Positions 7,992 through 16,802 of a stretch of DNA of 64,000 nt are shown here, one piece after another. Source of the DNA: Phocaeicola massiliensis B84634 = Timone 84634 = DSM 17679 = JCM 13223 (lineage in GTDB: Bacteria > Bacteroidota > Bacteroidia > Bacteroidales > Bacteroidaceae); assembly GCF_000382445.1 (NCBI RefSeq), contig NZ_KB905472.1, positions 1,721,070-1,785,069 on the forward strand. Reading direction: 5' to 3'. The translations under genes and the position numbers were made by a program. Within the stretch, counting starts at the first letter, position 1; every line of letters starts with the position of its first letter. The notes beneath the pieces were generated by a model, which saw only the letters and a list, made by a program, of their open reading frames with translations, was not told the origin of the DNA and did not search any database.

Positions 7992-8578
7992 AAATTGCTG
8001 TCGTAAAATATAATGCAGGAAATATCTACTCTGTGGACTACGCACTAAAGCGTTTGGGGGTAGAAGCTATCATTACTTCCGATAAGGAAACGCTGATGAG
8101 CGCAGATAAAATAATCTTCCCCGGTGTTGGAGAAGCTGCCACAACCATGAATTACCTCCGGCAGCATAAACTGGATGAAGTAATCAAAAATTTGAAACAA
8201 CCCGTATTGGGCATTTGTTTGGGAATGCAACTCATGTGCCGCCATTCAGAAGAAGGTAATGCAGAATGCTTAGGTATTTTTGATACCGACGTCAAGCTTT
8301 TCCACCCGGAACGACATACAGACAAGGTTCCTCACATGGGATGGAATACACTGACAAATGTGAAAAGCGATTTATTCAAGGGATTCACCAAAGAAGAGTT
8401 TGTCTATTTCGTACACAGTTTTTATGTCCCGCTAAATGAGTTTACAGCAGCACAAACTACATATATCCTCCCCTATAGTTCGGCATTGCATAAAGATAAT
8501 TTTTATGCCACACAGTTTCACCCCGAAAAGAGCGGAACAGTGGGAGAACGGATATTGCGGAACTTTTTAGAACTATGA
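7988..8578 (+). CDS. hisH: Imidazole glycerol phosphate synthase, glutaminase subunit
   Basis: HisH hydrolyses glutamine and channels ammonia to HisF, which makes imidazole glycerol phosphate and AICAR in histidine synthesis. Class I glutamine amidotransferase triad is visible: Cys77 in GICLGMQ, and His178 and Glu180 in QFHPEKSG. PGVGEA forms the oxyanion-strand region and PHMGWN is the HisH-specific block. Length 196 aa is normal. It is the first gene of hisH-hisA-hisF-hisIE-ftsE, all on the plus strand with gaps of 6-31 nt. The upstream his genes (G, D, C, B) are not in this window. Confidence 0.97.
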   Translation: MKIAVVKYNAGNIYSVDYALKRLGVEAIITSDKETLMSADKIIFPGVGEAATTMNYLRQHKLDEVIKNLKQPVLGICLGMQLMCRHSEEGNAECLGIFDTDVKLFHPERHTDKVPHMGWNTLTNVKSDLFKGFTKEEFVYFVHSFYVPLNEFTAAQTTYILPYSSALHKDNFYATQFHPEKSGTVGERILRNFLEL

Positions 8579-8609
8579 TACATTATATTATATACTAAAG
8601 AAAAAAGTT

Positions 8610-9329
8610 ATGATAGAATTAATTCCTGCCATCGATATCATTGACGGAAAATGTGTCCGCCTGTCACAAGGAGATTATAACACACAAAAGGTGTATAACG
8701 AAAATCCTGTGGAAGTAGCCAAAGAGTTTGAAGCACATGGCATTCACCGTTTGCATGTGGTTGATTTGGACGGAGCCGCTTCGCACCACGTAGTCAATTA
8801 TCGCGTACTCGACCAAATCGCCAGCCGCACATCGCTTGTCATTGACTTCGGCGGAGGTATCAAAACCGATGAAGATTTAATCATTGCATTTGATAACGGT
8901 GCCCAAATGGTGACCCTGGGCAGTGTTGCCGTGAAAAAACCGGAACTATTCAAAAAATGGTTGACTCAATACGGCAACGAAAAAATAATTCTTGGTGCCG
9001 ACGTGAAAGACAATAAAATATCCATCAACGGATGGAAAGAAGAAAGCCGACAAGAGCTGATGCCTTTCCTGAAAGATTATACAAAGGAAGGAGTATTCAA
9101 AGTGCTATGTACCGATATCAGTCGTGACGGTATGCTGGAAGGTCCCTCGATAGAGTTATACAAACAAATCCTTGCTGATTTTCCTGATATGCACCTGATA
9201 GCCAGTGGCGGAGTTAGTTGCATCGAGGACATCATTCAATTAGAGATAGCCAAAGTACCTGCAGTAGTGTTCGGCAAAGCTCTTTACGAAGGCAAAATTA
9301 CCTTGAAAGAGTTGAACCGTTTTATGTAA
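8610..9329 (+). CDS. hisA: ProFAR isomerase
   Basis: HisA converts ProFAR to PRFAR by an Amadori rearrangement, the fourth step of histidine synthesis. It is a 239-aa TIM barrel. The first strand IPAIDIIDGKCVRL carries the catalytic Asp9. FGGGIKTDEDL and ASGGVSC are the two phosphate-binding loops, and CTDISRDGM is the later acidic loop. It is closely related to HisF but has the HisA-type DGKCVRLSQGDY. It starts 31 nt after hisH and is 9 nt before hisF. Confidence 0.97.
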   Translation: MIELIPAIDIIDGKCVRLSQGDYNTQKVYNENPVEVAKEFEAHGIHRLHVVDLDGAASHHVVNYRVLDQIASRTSLVIDFGGGIKTDEDLIIAFDNGAQMVTLGSVAVKKPELFKKWLTQYGNEKIILGADVKDNKISINGWKEESRQELMPFLKDYTKEGVFKVLCTDISRDGMLEGPSIELYKQILADFPDMHLIASGGVSCIEDIIQLEIAKVPAVVFGKALYEGKITLKELNRFM

Positions 9330-9338
9330 AGACAAATT

Positions 9339-10094
9339 ATGTTAGCAAAAAGAATTATTCCTTGCCTCGACATCAAGGACGGGCAGACCGTCAAGGGAAC
9401 CAACTTCGTAAACCTGCGTCAGGCCGGTGACCCTGTTGAATTAGGCCGCGCTTATAGTGAACAAGGGGCTGATGAACTGGTCTTTTTGGATATCACTGCC
9501 AGCCACGAGGGTCGCAAGACTTTTACGGACTTGGTGAAAAGAGTGGCAGCCAATATCAGCATTCCGTTTACTGTGGGCGGAGGTATCAACGAACTCAGCG
9601 ATGTAGACCGCCTGCTGAGCGCCGGAGCCGATAAAGTCTCCATCAACTCATCCGCCATCCGCAATCCCAATCTGATAGACGAGATAGCCAAACATTTCGG
9701 TTCGCAAGTTTGTGTAGTAGCTATTGACGCCAAACAGACAGACCAAGGGTGGAAATGTTATCTGAACGGGGGACGAGTAGAGACAGACAAATATCTGTCC
9801 GAGTGGGCCCGGGAAGTAAACAACCGGGGAGCAGGAGAAATTCTTTTTACCAGCATGAACCACGACGGAGTAAAGACAGGCTACGCCAACAAAGCACTTG
9901 CCACCCTCTCCGACTCACTCACTATTCCTGTTATTGCATCGGGAGGCGCAGGAAAAATGGAACATTTCAAGGATACTTTTATCGAAGGAAAAGCTGATGC
10001 GGCACTTGCAGCCAGCGTTTTTCACTTCGGAGAAATCAAAATACCCGAATTAAAACAGTATCTTTGCCAACAAGGAATCAATGTCAGATTATAA
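9339..10094 (+). CDS. hisF: Imidazole glycerol phosphate synthase, cyclase subunit
   Basis: The synthase partner of HisH. A 251-aa TIM barrel with [15 protein letters not shown] at the N-terminus (catalytic Asp11), [10 protein letters not shown] and [11 protein letters not shown] phosphate loops, and VVAIDAKQT near the position of the second catalytic Asp. The HisF hallmark [13 protein letters not shown] is present. The 24-nt gap to hisIE and the gene order support a single mRNA. Confidence 0.97.
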   Translation: MLAKRIIPCLDIKDGQTVKGTNFVNLRQAGDPVELGRAYSEQGADELVFLDITASHEGRKTFTDLVKRVAANISIPFTVGGGINELSDVDRLLSAGADKVSINSSAIRNPNLIDEIAKHFGSQVCVVAIDAKQTDQGWKCYLNGGRVETDKYLSEWAREVNNRGAGEILFTSMNHDGVKTGYANKALATLSDSLTIPVIASGGAGKMEHFKDTFIEGKADAALAASVFHFGEIKIPELKQYLCQQGINVRL

Positions 10095-10118
10095 AATTAG
10101 AATTAAAATATAAAACAA

Positions 10119-10730
10119 ATGGAATTGGATTTTAAGAAAATGAACGGGTTAATTCCTGCCATTATACAAGACGACTACACACAAAAAGTCTTAATGCTGG
10201 GCTTCATGAATGAAGAGGCATATAAGAAAACCGTAGAAACAGGAAAAGTAACTTTCTTCAGCCGCACCAAGAACCGTCTTTGGACTAAAGGAGAAGAGAG
10301 CGGGAACTTCTTGCAAGTAATCTCTATCAAAGCCGACTGCGACAATGACACTTTATTAATAAAGGTCAGTCCTGCAGGTCCTGTTTGCCATACAGGTACG
10401 GATACTTGCTGGGGAGAAGAAAACAAGCAGGACATCATGTTCTTAAAAGAATTACAAGACTTTATTGACAAGCGACATGAAGAAATGCCTGAAGGATCTT
10501 ACACAACCAGCCTCTTCCAATCGGGCGTAAACAAAATGGCGCAAAAAGTAGGTGAAGAAGCCGTAGAAACCGTTATTGAGGCTTGCAACGGAACCAATGA
10601 ACGCTTGATATACGAAGGTTCCGATCTGCTGTATCACCTTATCGTTCTCCTGACATCAAAAGGATACCGCATCGAAGATCTGGCACGCGAACTAAAAGAA
10701 CGTCACAGCGCCAACTGGAAAAAACATTAA
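10119..10730 (+). CDS. hisIE: Bifunctional phosphoribosyl-AMP cyclohydrolase / phosphoribosyl-ATP pyrophosphatase
   Basis: Carries out steps 2 and 3 of histidine synthesis. The HisI half (about residues 1-110) shows MLGFMNEEAY, FFSRTKNRLWTKGEESGN and the metal-ligand region KADCDNDTLL with VCHTGTDTCW. The HisE half (about 115-203) shows YTTSLFQSGVNKMAQKVGEE and EAVETVIEA, the MazG-like acidic helix bundle. The 203-aa fused form is typical of Bacteroidetes and enterobacteria. Confidence 0.97.
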   Translation: MELDFKKMNGLIPAIIQDDYTQKVLMLGFMNEEAYKKTVETGKVTFFSRTKNRLWTKGEESGNFLQVISIKADCDNDTLLIKVSPAGPVCHTGTDTCWGEENKQDIMFLKELQDFIDKRHEEMPEGSYTTSLFQSGVNKMAQKVGEEAVETVIEACNGTNERLIYEGSDLLYHLIVLLTSKGYRIEDLARELKERHSANWKKH

Positions 10731-10736
10731 TGCCTT

Positions 10737-11480
10737 ATGGATGAACCGCTTATTCGATATAAAAACGTAAACATCAATCAACAAGAACTCGGTGTGTTGG
10801 AAGATGTAAACCTGGAACTGAACAAAGGTGAATTTGTTTACCTGATCGGAAAAGTAGGTTCCGGCAAAACATCATTGCTAAAAACCATTTACGGCGAGTT
10901 GGACATTCAATCGGGCGACGCAGAAGTATTAGGTTACAATATGAGCAATATCAAGCGCAAGCATATCCCCCAACTACGCCGCCGATTGGGAATCGTTTTC
11001 CAGGATTTCCAACTGCTGACAGACCGCAATGTACATTCCAATCTCAGTTTTGTGCTACGCGCCACCGGATGGAGCAATAAGATTGCAATAAAAGAACGCA
11101 TTGATGAAGTGCTGGATCAAGTGGGCATGACGGGCAAAGGTTATAAAATGCCCAATGAGTTATCAGGAGGTGAACAACAACGTATCGTTATCGCCCGTGC
11201 CATCCTGAATCGTCCTGAAATCATTCTTGCCGATGAACCGACAGGAAATCTGGATTCTGAGACCGGCCGCCAGATTGTAGAGCTTCTGAAGTCTATTTGC
11301 GCATCGGGTTCTGCCATCATGATGACTACCCATAACCTGCATCTGCTGTCTGAATACCCCGGTATCGTTTACCGCTTCGAAAACCATCAAATCAAAGAAG
11401 TTACAAACGAATACAGCCGTGCAATAAAAAGAGAAAAAGAACAAGAAACAGAGGAAAAAACAACAAATGTGACCATATAA
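10737..11480 (+). CDS. ftsE: FtsE-like ABC ATPase
   Basis: Cytoplasmic ATPase of the FtsEX complex, which in other bacteria links the divisome to cell-wall hydrolases. Walker A is GKVGSGKTSL, signature LSGGEQQRIVIARAI, Walker B IILADEPTGNLD, followed by the H-loop in MMTTHNLHLL. The basic/acidic C-terminal tail of about 25 residues extends beyond the core. It begins 6 nt after hisIE, so it is likely transcribed with the his genes. No ftsX is adjacent; the nearest FtsX-fold permease is the LolE-like gene at 22420, which is a different type. The name FtsE is by overall similarity; another MacB/LolD-type ATPase is the alternative. Confidence 0.8.
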   Translation: MDEPLIRYKNVNINQQELGVLEDVNLELNKGEFVYLIGKVGSGKTSLLKTIYGELDIQSGDAEVLGYNMSNIKRKHIPQLRRRLGIVFQDFQLLTDRNVHSNLSFVLRATGWSNKIAIKERIDEVLDQVGMTGKGYKMPNELSGGEQQRIVIARAILNRPEIILADEPTGNLDSETGRQIVELLKSICASGSAIMMTTHNLHLLSEYPGIVYRFENHQIKEVTNEYSRAIKREKEQETEEKTTNVTI

Positions 11481-11547
11481 GCCACAGAATAAATGGATAA
11501 ATGATAAATATTATCGCTAAAATACTGATTCTTTGCAGTCTTATTCG

Positions 11548-11555
11548 TATATTTG
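11548..11555 (+). promoter_or_regulatory. Putative -7 element (TATATTTG) of lysC
   Basis: Matches the -7 consensus 47 bp before the lysC start. TTTG at 11532-11535 lies only 12 bp upstream and is probably too close to be the -33 box. Confidence 0.55.
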
Positions 11556-11601
11556 CACGCTAATTATCAATTATAGGAACAATTAAAATACGAAACGAAA
11601 A

Positions 11602-12921
11602 ATGAAAGTTTTAAAGTTTGGAGGTACTTCGGTAGGTTCTGCACAAAGAATGAAAGAAGTAGCCAAATTAATTACTGACGGTGAACAGAAAATCGTTGTC
11701 CTCTCGGCAATGTCGGGAACGACAAACACGTTGGTTGAAATTTCGGATTATCTGTATAAGAAGAATCCCGAAGGTGCGAATGAAATCATTAATAAGCTGG
11801 AAGCTAAATATAAACAGCATGTTGATGAACTTTATTCTACTGACGAGTATAAACAGAAAACACAGGAATTTATAAAAGCACAGTTCGATTATATTCGTTC
11901 GTATACAAAAGATATCTTCACCCTGTTTGAAGAAAAAGTAATTTTGGCACAAGGCGAGTTAATCTCTACCAACATGGTTACCAACTACTTGCAGGAACAA
12001 GGCGTGAACGCCGTATTGCTCCCGGCATTGGAATACATGCGTACAGACAAGAACTCCGAACCTGACCCGGTTTACATTAAAGAAAAACTGGCTGCCCAAC
12101 TGGAAATGCATCCGGGAGCCGAAATTTATATTACCCAAGGTTTTATCTGTCGCAATGCTTACGGTGAAATAGACAACCTGCAACGTGGAGGTAGTGACTA
12201 TACCGCCTCATTAATCGGTGCGGCTGTCAATGCTTCTGAAATCCAGATTTGGACAGACATCGACGGTATGCATGACAATGACCCGCGTATTGTAGACAAA
12301 ACAACCCCGGTTCGTCAATTGCATTTTGAGGAAGCTGCTGAGTTGGCTTATTTCGGTGCCAAGATTCTGCACCCCACTTGCGTACAGCCGGCCAAATACG
12401 CAAACATTCCGGTACGTCTGCTCAACACGATGGAACCGACAGCTCCGGGAACACTGATTTCAAACGATACGGAAAAAGGTAAGATTAAAGCTGTTGCTGC
12501 AAAAGACAACATTACCGCCATTAAGATTAAGTCGGGTCGTATGTTGTTAGCTTACGGTTTCTTGCGCAAAGTATTTGAAATCTTTGAAAGCTATCAGACT
12601 TCCATTGATATGATTTGTACTTCGGAAGTAGGTGTTTCCGTATCCATCGATAACACCAAACATCTGAACGAAATCTTGGATGACCTGAAGAAATATGGAA
12701 CTGTAACTGTAGACCACGATATGTGTATCATTTGCGTAGTAGGTGATTTGGAATGGGAAAACGTAGGCTTTGAAGCAAAAGCGCTTGATGCCATGCGCGA
12801 CATTCCTGTACGTATGATTTCATTTGGTGGCAGCAATTACAATATTTCTTTCTTAATTCGCAAGGAAGATAAAAATAAGGCCTTACAATCATTAAGCGAT
12901 CATTTATTCAATAATAAATAA
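11602..12921 (+). CDS. lysC: Aspartate kinase, monofunctional
   Basis: Phosphorylates aspartate at the head of the lysine/diaminopimelate, threonine and methionine pathways. The kinase domain (about 1-280) begins VLKFGGTSVGSA and includes GFICRNAYGEIDNLQRGGSD and the TDIDGMHDNDPR block. Two ACT-type regulatory segments follow (about 290-439), including KSGRMLLAYGFLRKVFEIF and MICTSEVGVSVSID. Length 439 aa fits the lysine-sensitive monofunctional class; no homoserine dehydrogenase domain is fused. lysA follows after a 110-bp gap that holds a strong hairpin. Confidence 0.95.
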   Translation: MKVLKFGGTSVGSAQRMKEVAKLITDGEQKIVVLSAMSGTTNTLVEISDYLYKKNPEGANEIINKLEAKYKQHVDELYSTDEYKQKTQEFIKAQFDYIRSYTKDIFTLFEEKVILAQGELISTNMVTNYLQEQGVNAVLLPALEYMRTDKNSEPDPVYIKEKLAAQLEMHPGAEIYITQGFICRNAYGEIDNLQRGGSDYTASLIGAAVNASEIQIWTDIDGMHDNDPRIVDKTTPVRQLHFEEAAELAYFGAKILHPTCVQPAKYANIPVRLLNTMEPTAPGTLISNDTEKGKIKAVAAKDNITAIKIKSGRMLLAYGFLRKVFEIFESYQTSIDMICTSEVGVSVSIDNTKHLNEILDDLKKYGTVTVDHDMCIICVVGDLEWENVGFEAKALDAMRDIPVRMISFGGSNYNISFLIRKEDKNKALQSLSDHLFNNK

Positions 12922-12931
12922 TTTCTATCGA

Positions 12932-13008
12932 AGGGGCGGATTGAATCCGTCCGAATGTATCTCTACTCTGAAAAAGCAGATACTTTCGGGCGAATTTAAT
13001 TCGCCCCT
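12932..13008. repeat. 30-bp inverted repeat between lysC and lysA
   Basis: The left arm (12932-12961) and right arm (12979-13008) match at 25 of 30 positions around a 17-nt loop. Each arm contains its own palindrome; the right one is GGGCGAATTTAATTCGCCC. It could fold as a long RNA stem with some G-U pairs. It may be a small mobile palindrome or an mRNA processing/attenuation element. Confidence 0.75.
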
Positions 13009-13031
13009 GCTCAATAATAACAAAATACAAT

Positions 13032-14192
13032 ATGAAAGGAACATTCCCCGTAAACAAGTTCAGAGAGTTGGAGACTCCCTTCTACTATTACGACGTCAAT
13101 GTGCTGCGCGAAACACTGTCGTGCATCAATAAAGAAGCAGGCAAATACAACAACTTCTGCGTGCATTACGCAGTGAAAGCCAATGCCAACCACAAGATTC
13201 TGACTATTATCCGTGAAAATGGTTTAGGAGCAGACTGTGTGAGTGGCGGTGAAATCCGTGCAGCCGTCAAAGCAGGGTTCCCTACAAATAAAATCGTATA
13301 TGCCGGTGTCGGTAAAACTGATTGGGAAATCAATCTGGGACTGGATTATGATATTTTCTGTTTCAATGTAGAATCTGTGCCCGAACTGGAAATCATCAAC
13401 GAATTAGCCGCCGCTAAAGGCAAAGTAGCCAGAGTAGCTTTCCGGATCAACCCCAATGTAGGTGCACATACTCATGCCAATATCACCACCGGACTGGCAG
13501 AGAATAAGTTCGGTATCAGCATGGAAGATATGGACAGAGTTATCGACATGGCAGAAACGCTGCCTAACGTAAAGTTTGTAGGCTTACACTTTCACATCGG
13601 TTCTCAGATAGTAGATATGGGCGACTTCGTAGCGCTATGCAACCGTGTGAATGAGTTACAGGAAAAGTTATATGCACGTCAAATCATTGTAGAGCATATT
13701 AATGTGGGCGGTGGCTTAGGCATTGATTACTCTCACCCGAACCGTCAACCGATTCCCAACTTTGCCGAGTACTTCTCCACTTATCACAAACATCTGAAAC
13801 TTCGTCCGCAACAAACTTTGCATTTTGAACTGGGACGTGCCGTTGTAGGACAATGTGGAAGCCTCATCAGTAAAGTGATTTATGTAAAACAAGGAACAAA
13901 CAAACAATTTGCCATTCTTGATGCAGGCATGACAGACCTGATTCGCCCTGCACTCTACCAAGCATATCATAAGATTGAAAACATCACTTCGGATGAAGCT
14001 ATCGAAACATACGATGTGGTAGGCCCCATCTGCGAGTCTTCCGACGTATTCGGCAAAGCTATCGACTTGAATAAAGTTCACCGCGGTGATTTGTTTGCTC
14101 TTCGCTCGGCAGGTGCTTATGGTGAAATTATGGCTTCGGCTTATAATTGCCGCACATTACCTCAAGCATATACATCGGAAGAATTGGTATAA
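13032..14192 (+). CDS. lysA: Diaminopimelate decarboxylase
   Basis: PLP enzyme that decarboxylates meso-diaminopimelate to lysine. Fold-type III barrel with the PLP lysine in HYAVKANAN, LGADCVSGGEI, the loop HFHIGSQI, and HINVGGGLGIDYS for phosphate binding. The C-terminal beta domain has ELGRAVVGQCG and CESSDVFG, with the family Cys/Glu-Ser pair. At 386 aa it is slightly short but complete. lysC lies directly upstream, so the pair commits carbon to lysine. Confidence 0.95.
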   Translation: MKGTFPVNKFRELETPFYYYDVNVLRETLSCINKEAGKYNNFCVHYAVKANANHKILTIIRENGLGADCVSGGEIRAAVKAGFPTNKIVYAGVGKTDWEINLGLDYDIFCFNVESVPELEIINELAAAKGKVARVAFRINPNVGAHTHANITTGLAENKFGISMEDMDRVIDMAETLPNVKFVGLHFHIGSQIVDMGDFVALCNRVNELQEKLYARQIIVEHINVGGGLGIDYSHPNRQPIPNFAEYFSTYHKHLKLRPQQTLHFELGRAVVGQCGSLISKVIYVKQGTNKQFAILDAGMTDLIRPALYQAYHKIENITSDEAIETYDVVGPICESSDVFGKAIDLNKVHRGDLFALRSAGAYGEIMASAYNCRTLPQAYTSEELV

Positions 14193-14236
14193 CATCGGAG
14201 TGACATCCTATAAAAGATGAACATACAATTAAAGAA

Positions 14237-14270
14237 AAGGCTGTCTCCTATTTTATTCCGAGACAGCCTT
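14237..14270. terminator. Hairpin terminator between convergent genes
   Basis: Perfect 10-bp stem AAGGCTGTCT/AGACAGCCTT. On the minus strand it is followed by a T-rich run, suiting the 14310-14816 gene; it may also stop lysA transcripts. Confidence 0.65.
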
Positions 14271-14309
14271 ATTCAGTGAATTATGAAGACACAAAAACTC
14301 TTTTCCTGT

Positions 14310-14816
14310 TTATTTATCCTCAGGGATGAAATCTTCTTTAATAAACTCATCATATACCCGACGCGGATGATCGGCTTTAGAAAAGCCATTAGTTCCAAAA
14401 TTCTGCTCACGAAATTTTTTCAACTTCAAATTATCCTCTGCATATTCCCGTAATGTCTTGGGCTTACCTCCTAACAATGAACTTTCCAAGACCTCACACT
14501 CCAATAAATTCTCCTTAGGAGTAATCATGGGCAAAAGCTTCTGTTCCAACAATCCACGATAAGCTCCCACATATTCGCACCAGCATTCATCCCCTACTTG
14601 GCATATACGGTAAGTATACTTAGACAAAGCTGTACGGATAAATATTTCATTATCCCCTACCTCTGCTACGGCTTCTAAATTATAAGCTAAGTCTTTAATT
14701 TTAATAATTTTCTTTCCTGACTCATCTTCTTTAATCTCCGTAGCCCAAAAATCAGAATGCGTAAGCTGGTCAAGTATATTGGCCAAACTTTCCTTAATCT
14801 CAAATTGTATTCTCAT
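14310..14816 (-). CDS. Hypothetical protein, 168 aa
   Basis: Not recognised. A soluble, charged protein without signal peptide or membrane segment. The N-terminal half alternates short strands (MRIQFEIKESLANIL, IFIRTALSKYTYRICQ). The C-terminal half is rich in Lys, Glu and Asp and contains KTLREYAEDNLKLKKFREQN. The coding frame is clean, has a plausible ATG and is followed by a terminator, so it is likely real. It stands alone between lysA and a divergent glycosyltransferase; context gives no function. Confidence 0.7.
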   Translation of the reverse strand: MRIQFEIKESLANILDQLTHSDFWATEIKEDESGKKIIKIKDLAYNLEAVAEVGDNEIFIRTALSKYTYRICQVGDECWCEYVGAYRGLLEQKLLPMITPKENLLECEVLESSLLGGKPKTLREYAEDNLKLKKFREQNFGTNGFSKADHPRRVYDEFIKEDFIPEDK

Positions 14817-14982
14817 AATAATTGCCCGTTAGTCAGGACTTGTTATAGTTAAGTAATCCCAATATAGCAATAATTCTTGAGAAATGTTCATCTGATTAGT
14901 CTTTTAACATTAAATTATAATTAAAAAGAAGGAAATGGATAAAAGAAGAATATCTATGCTCTCAAAATCCAATTATTTGCTG

Positions 14983-14990
14983 TATTTTTG
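14983..14990 (+). promoter_or_regulatory. Putative -7 element (TATTTTTG) upstream of the glycosyltransferase
   Basis: Consensus -7 motif 23 bp before the start codon, implying a leader of about 15 nt. The -33 region is not convincing. Confidence 0.5.
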
Positions 14991-15013
14991 CATGGTTTTA
15001 ATACAAATCAAGC

Positions 15014-16171
15014 ATGGAACTATTCACCATAGATACAATCTTACCGGCTGCTTCAGGAATCCTGTTTATCACACAGGCTATTTACCATTTGGGATTATAT
15101 AACAAACTATACATTCACAACAAGGAAACAGTATATACCACTGATGTAAATACCGAAAATCCTCCACTGTCTGTCATCATCGTTGCAAAAGACGCTGCTG
15201 ATGAATTACAGGAAAACCTTCCATTCATTTTAGAGCAAGATTATCCGGAATTTGAAGTGATTGTGATTTATGACCGCTCGGCAGATGATTGTGACGATAC
15301 CTTGAAATTACTGGAAGACAAATATCCTAACCTCTATCATACTTTTATCCCCGACAGTGCCCGCTATATCAGCCATAAAAAATTGGGCATTACAATGGGC
15401 ATCAAAGCCAGCCGTCATGAATGGTTGGTGTTTACCGAACCCAATTGCCGTCCGCAAAGTAATCAATGGCTGAAACAGATGGCACGCAATTTCACACCTG
15501 CCACCGAAATCGTTTTAGGATACAGTAACTACGAAAAAGTACCGGGATGGCTGAATAAGAAAATCACTTTCGACACGTTGCTGAACTCTATGCGCTATTT
15601 AGGTATGGCCCTATCCGGACATCCCTATATGGGTACAGGACGGAACCTGGCTTATCGGAAAACACTGTACTACAAACAAAAAGGATTTGCCTCCCATCTG
15701 AATCTGCAACGCGGAGAGGATGATTTATTCATCAATGAAACGGCCCATGCACACAATACACGAGTCGAGACCGGCTCCGATAGCCTGATGCGAATCGCAA
15801 TGCCTAAATATAAAAAAATATGGTGTGAAGAGAAGATAAGCTATGCGGCTACCAGTCGGTTGTTCAAGGGAACAGCTCGTTATATCATGGGATTCGAGAC
15901 TTGCAGCAGACTGTTGTTTTATGCAGCTATCATCGCTACTATAATCATCGGTATTCTTCTCCATCAATGGACCACCTTGGGTATTGCCATTTTGTTGTGG
16001 GCAGCACGTTTCGTGATGCAACTGATTGTTTTCAGAAAAACTGCCAAAACTCTTGGTGAACGGAAGTTCTGTGCATTACTCCCTGTATTCGATTTTCTTC
16101 AACCCATATGGAATGGGGTATTTAAACTACAACGCAAGCTCAGACGGAAAAATGAGTTTATGAGAAAATAA
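15014..16171 (+). CDS. Membrane-anchored family 2 glycosyltransferase
   Basis: GT2/GT-A fold enzyme of 385 aa. An N-terminal hydrophobic stretch (about residues 10-28) precedes the catalytic domain, which begins PPLSVIIVAKDAADEL. WLVFTEPNCRP occupies the DxD-like position and GEDDLFINE is the ED acceptor-side motif. Two C-terminal hydrophobic segments follow (LLFYAAIIATIIIGILL and the LGIAILLWAARF stretch). The shape resembles processive or lipid-linked GT2 enzymes that make surface polysaccharide or glycolipid. It is isolated from any polysaccharide locus, so acceptor and product are unknown. The ABM-domain gene follows at 47 bp. Confidence 0.85.
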   Translation: MELFTIDTILPAASGILFITQAIYHLGLYNKLYIHNKETVYTTDVNTENPPLSVIIVAKDAADELQENLPFILEQDYPEFEVIVIYDRSADDCDDTLKLLEDKYPNLYHTFIPDSARYISHKKLGITMGIKASRHEWLVFTEPNCRPQSNQWLKQMARNFTPATEIVLGYSNYEKVPGWLNKKITFDTLLNSMRYLGMALSGHPYMGTGRNLAYRKTLYYKQKGFASHLNLQRGEDDLFINETAHAHNTRVETGSDSLMRIAMPKYKKIWCEEKISYAATSRLFKGTARYIMGFETCSRLLFYAAIIATIIIGILLHQWTTLGIAILLWAARFVMQLIVFRKTAKTLGERKFCALLPVFDFLQPIWNGVFKLQRKLRRKNEFMRK

Positions 16172-16218
16172 AAAGAGAATGAAACCAGATATACATTATA
16201 TTATTAAATAATACGAAT

Positions 16219-16494
16219 ATGATCAGATTAAATGTTTTTATCCAAGTAAACGAAAGTAACCGTAATGCTGCCTTAGAAACGGCAAAGGAATTGGTAGCAC
16301 AATCTTTAAATGACAATGGTTGTATTGCTTATGATGTTTTCGAGAGTGCAACACGCAAAGATGTACTTATGATTTGCGAGACATGGAAAGATGCCGAATC
16401 ACTGGATGCACACGAAAAAGCAGCACATTTTGTAACCTTGGTTCCTAAATTGCAGGAATTGGGCAACATGAAATTAGAAAAATTTGAATTCTAA
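16219..16494 (+). CDS. ABM-domain monooxygenase-like protein (YgiN type)
   Basis: A 91-aa ferredoxin-like protein: IRLNVFIQVNESNRNAAL, an Ala/Leu-rich helix, NDNGCIAYDVFES and VLMICETWKDAESLDAHEKA. This is the antibiotic-biosynthesis-monooxygenase domain; family members work as dimers and oxidise quinols or other aromatic compounds without cofactor. The natural substrate here is unknown. It lies behind the GT2 gene and before a strong terminator, so the two probably share a transcript. Confidence 0.8.
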   Translation: MIRLNVFIQVNESNRNAALETAKELVAQSLNDNGCIAYDVFESATRKDVLMICETWKDAESLDAHEKAAHFVTLVPKLQELGNMKLEKFEF

Positions 16495-16530
16495 TTCGAG
16501 GGTATCCCCTCCTGAATTCAATCAAACAGT

Positions 16531-16572
16531 TCCGGGCTTTGGACTTAATAGTGCCAAAGCCCGGATTAATTT
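16531..16572 (+). terminator. Intrinsic terminator
   Basis: Perfect 12-bp stem TCCGGGCTTTGG/CCAAAGCCCGGA (16531-16542, 16553-16564) followed by TTAATTTTAT. It closes the GT2-ABM unit. Confidence 0.85.
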
Positions 16573-16695
16573 TATCCGGCAGGAAATGTGATGCAAACGG
16601 TAGTTCCTCCTCCACATAATCACTGCCTGCAAAAGAAACGGAAGAACATTCATTGCGAAATTTAACAGGATTACTCCGATTTCTATCCCCAAACG

Positions 16696-16726
16696 TTGCC
16701 GAACTCTTTTTATTTTAGTATGTTTG
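16696..16726 (+). promoter_or_regulatory. Promoter of the orphan ATPase gene
   Basis: TTG at 16696-16698 and TATGTTTG at 16719-16726 are separated by 20 bp, a good fit to the Bacteroidetes -33/-7 consensus. The expected start of transcription, about 6-8 nt downstream, falls on the first bases of the 50-bp palindrome. Confidence 0.7.
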
Positions 16727-16731
16727 CAACT

Positions 16732-16781
16732 ATCGAAATGTACAGTTCCGAAATGTCCATTTCGGAACTGTACATTTCGAT
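16732..16781. repeat. Perfect 24-bp inverted repeat (2-bp loop) before the ATPase gene
   Basis: Left arm 16732-16755 and right arm 16758-16781 are exact reverse complements. Each arm itself contains CGAAATG twice. As RNA it would be a capping 5' hairpin; as DNA, a large operator or cruciform. The 15-mer CTATCGAAATGTACA at its left edge (16730-16744) recurs once, directly after the gene, at 18128-18142. Confidence 0.95.
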
Positions 16782-16802
16782 AATAGTTAAAACATTGATA
16801 AT

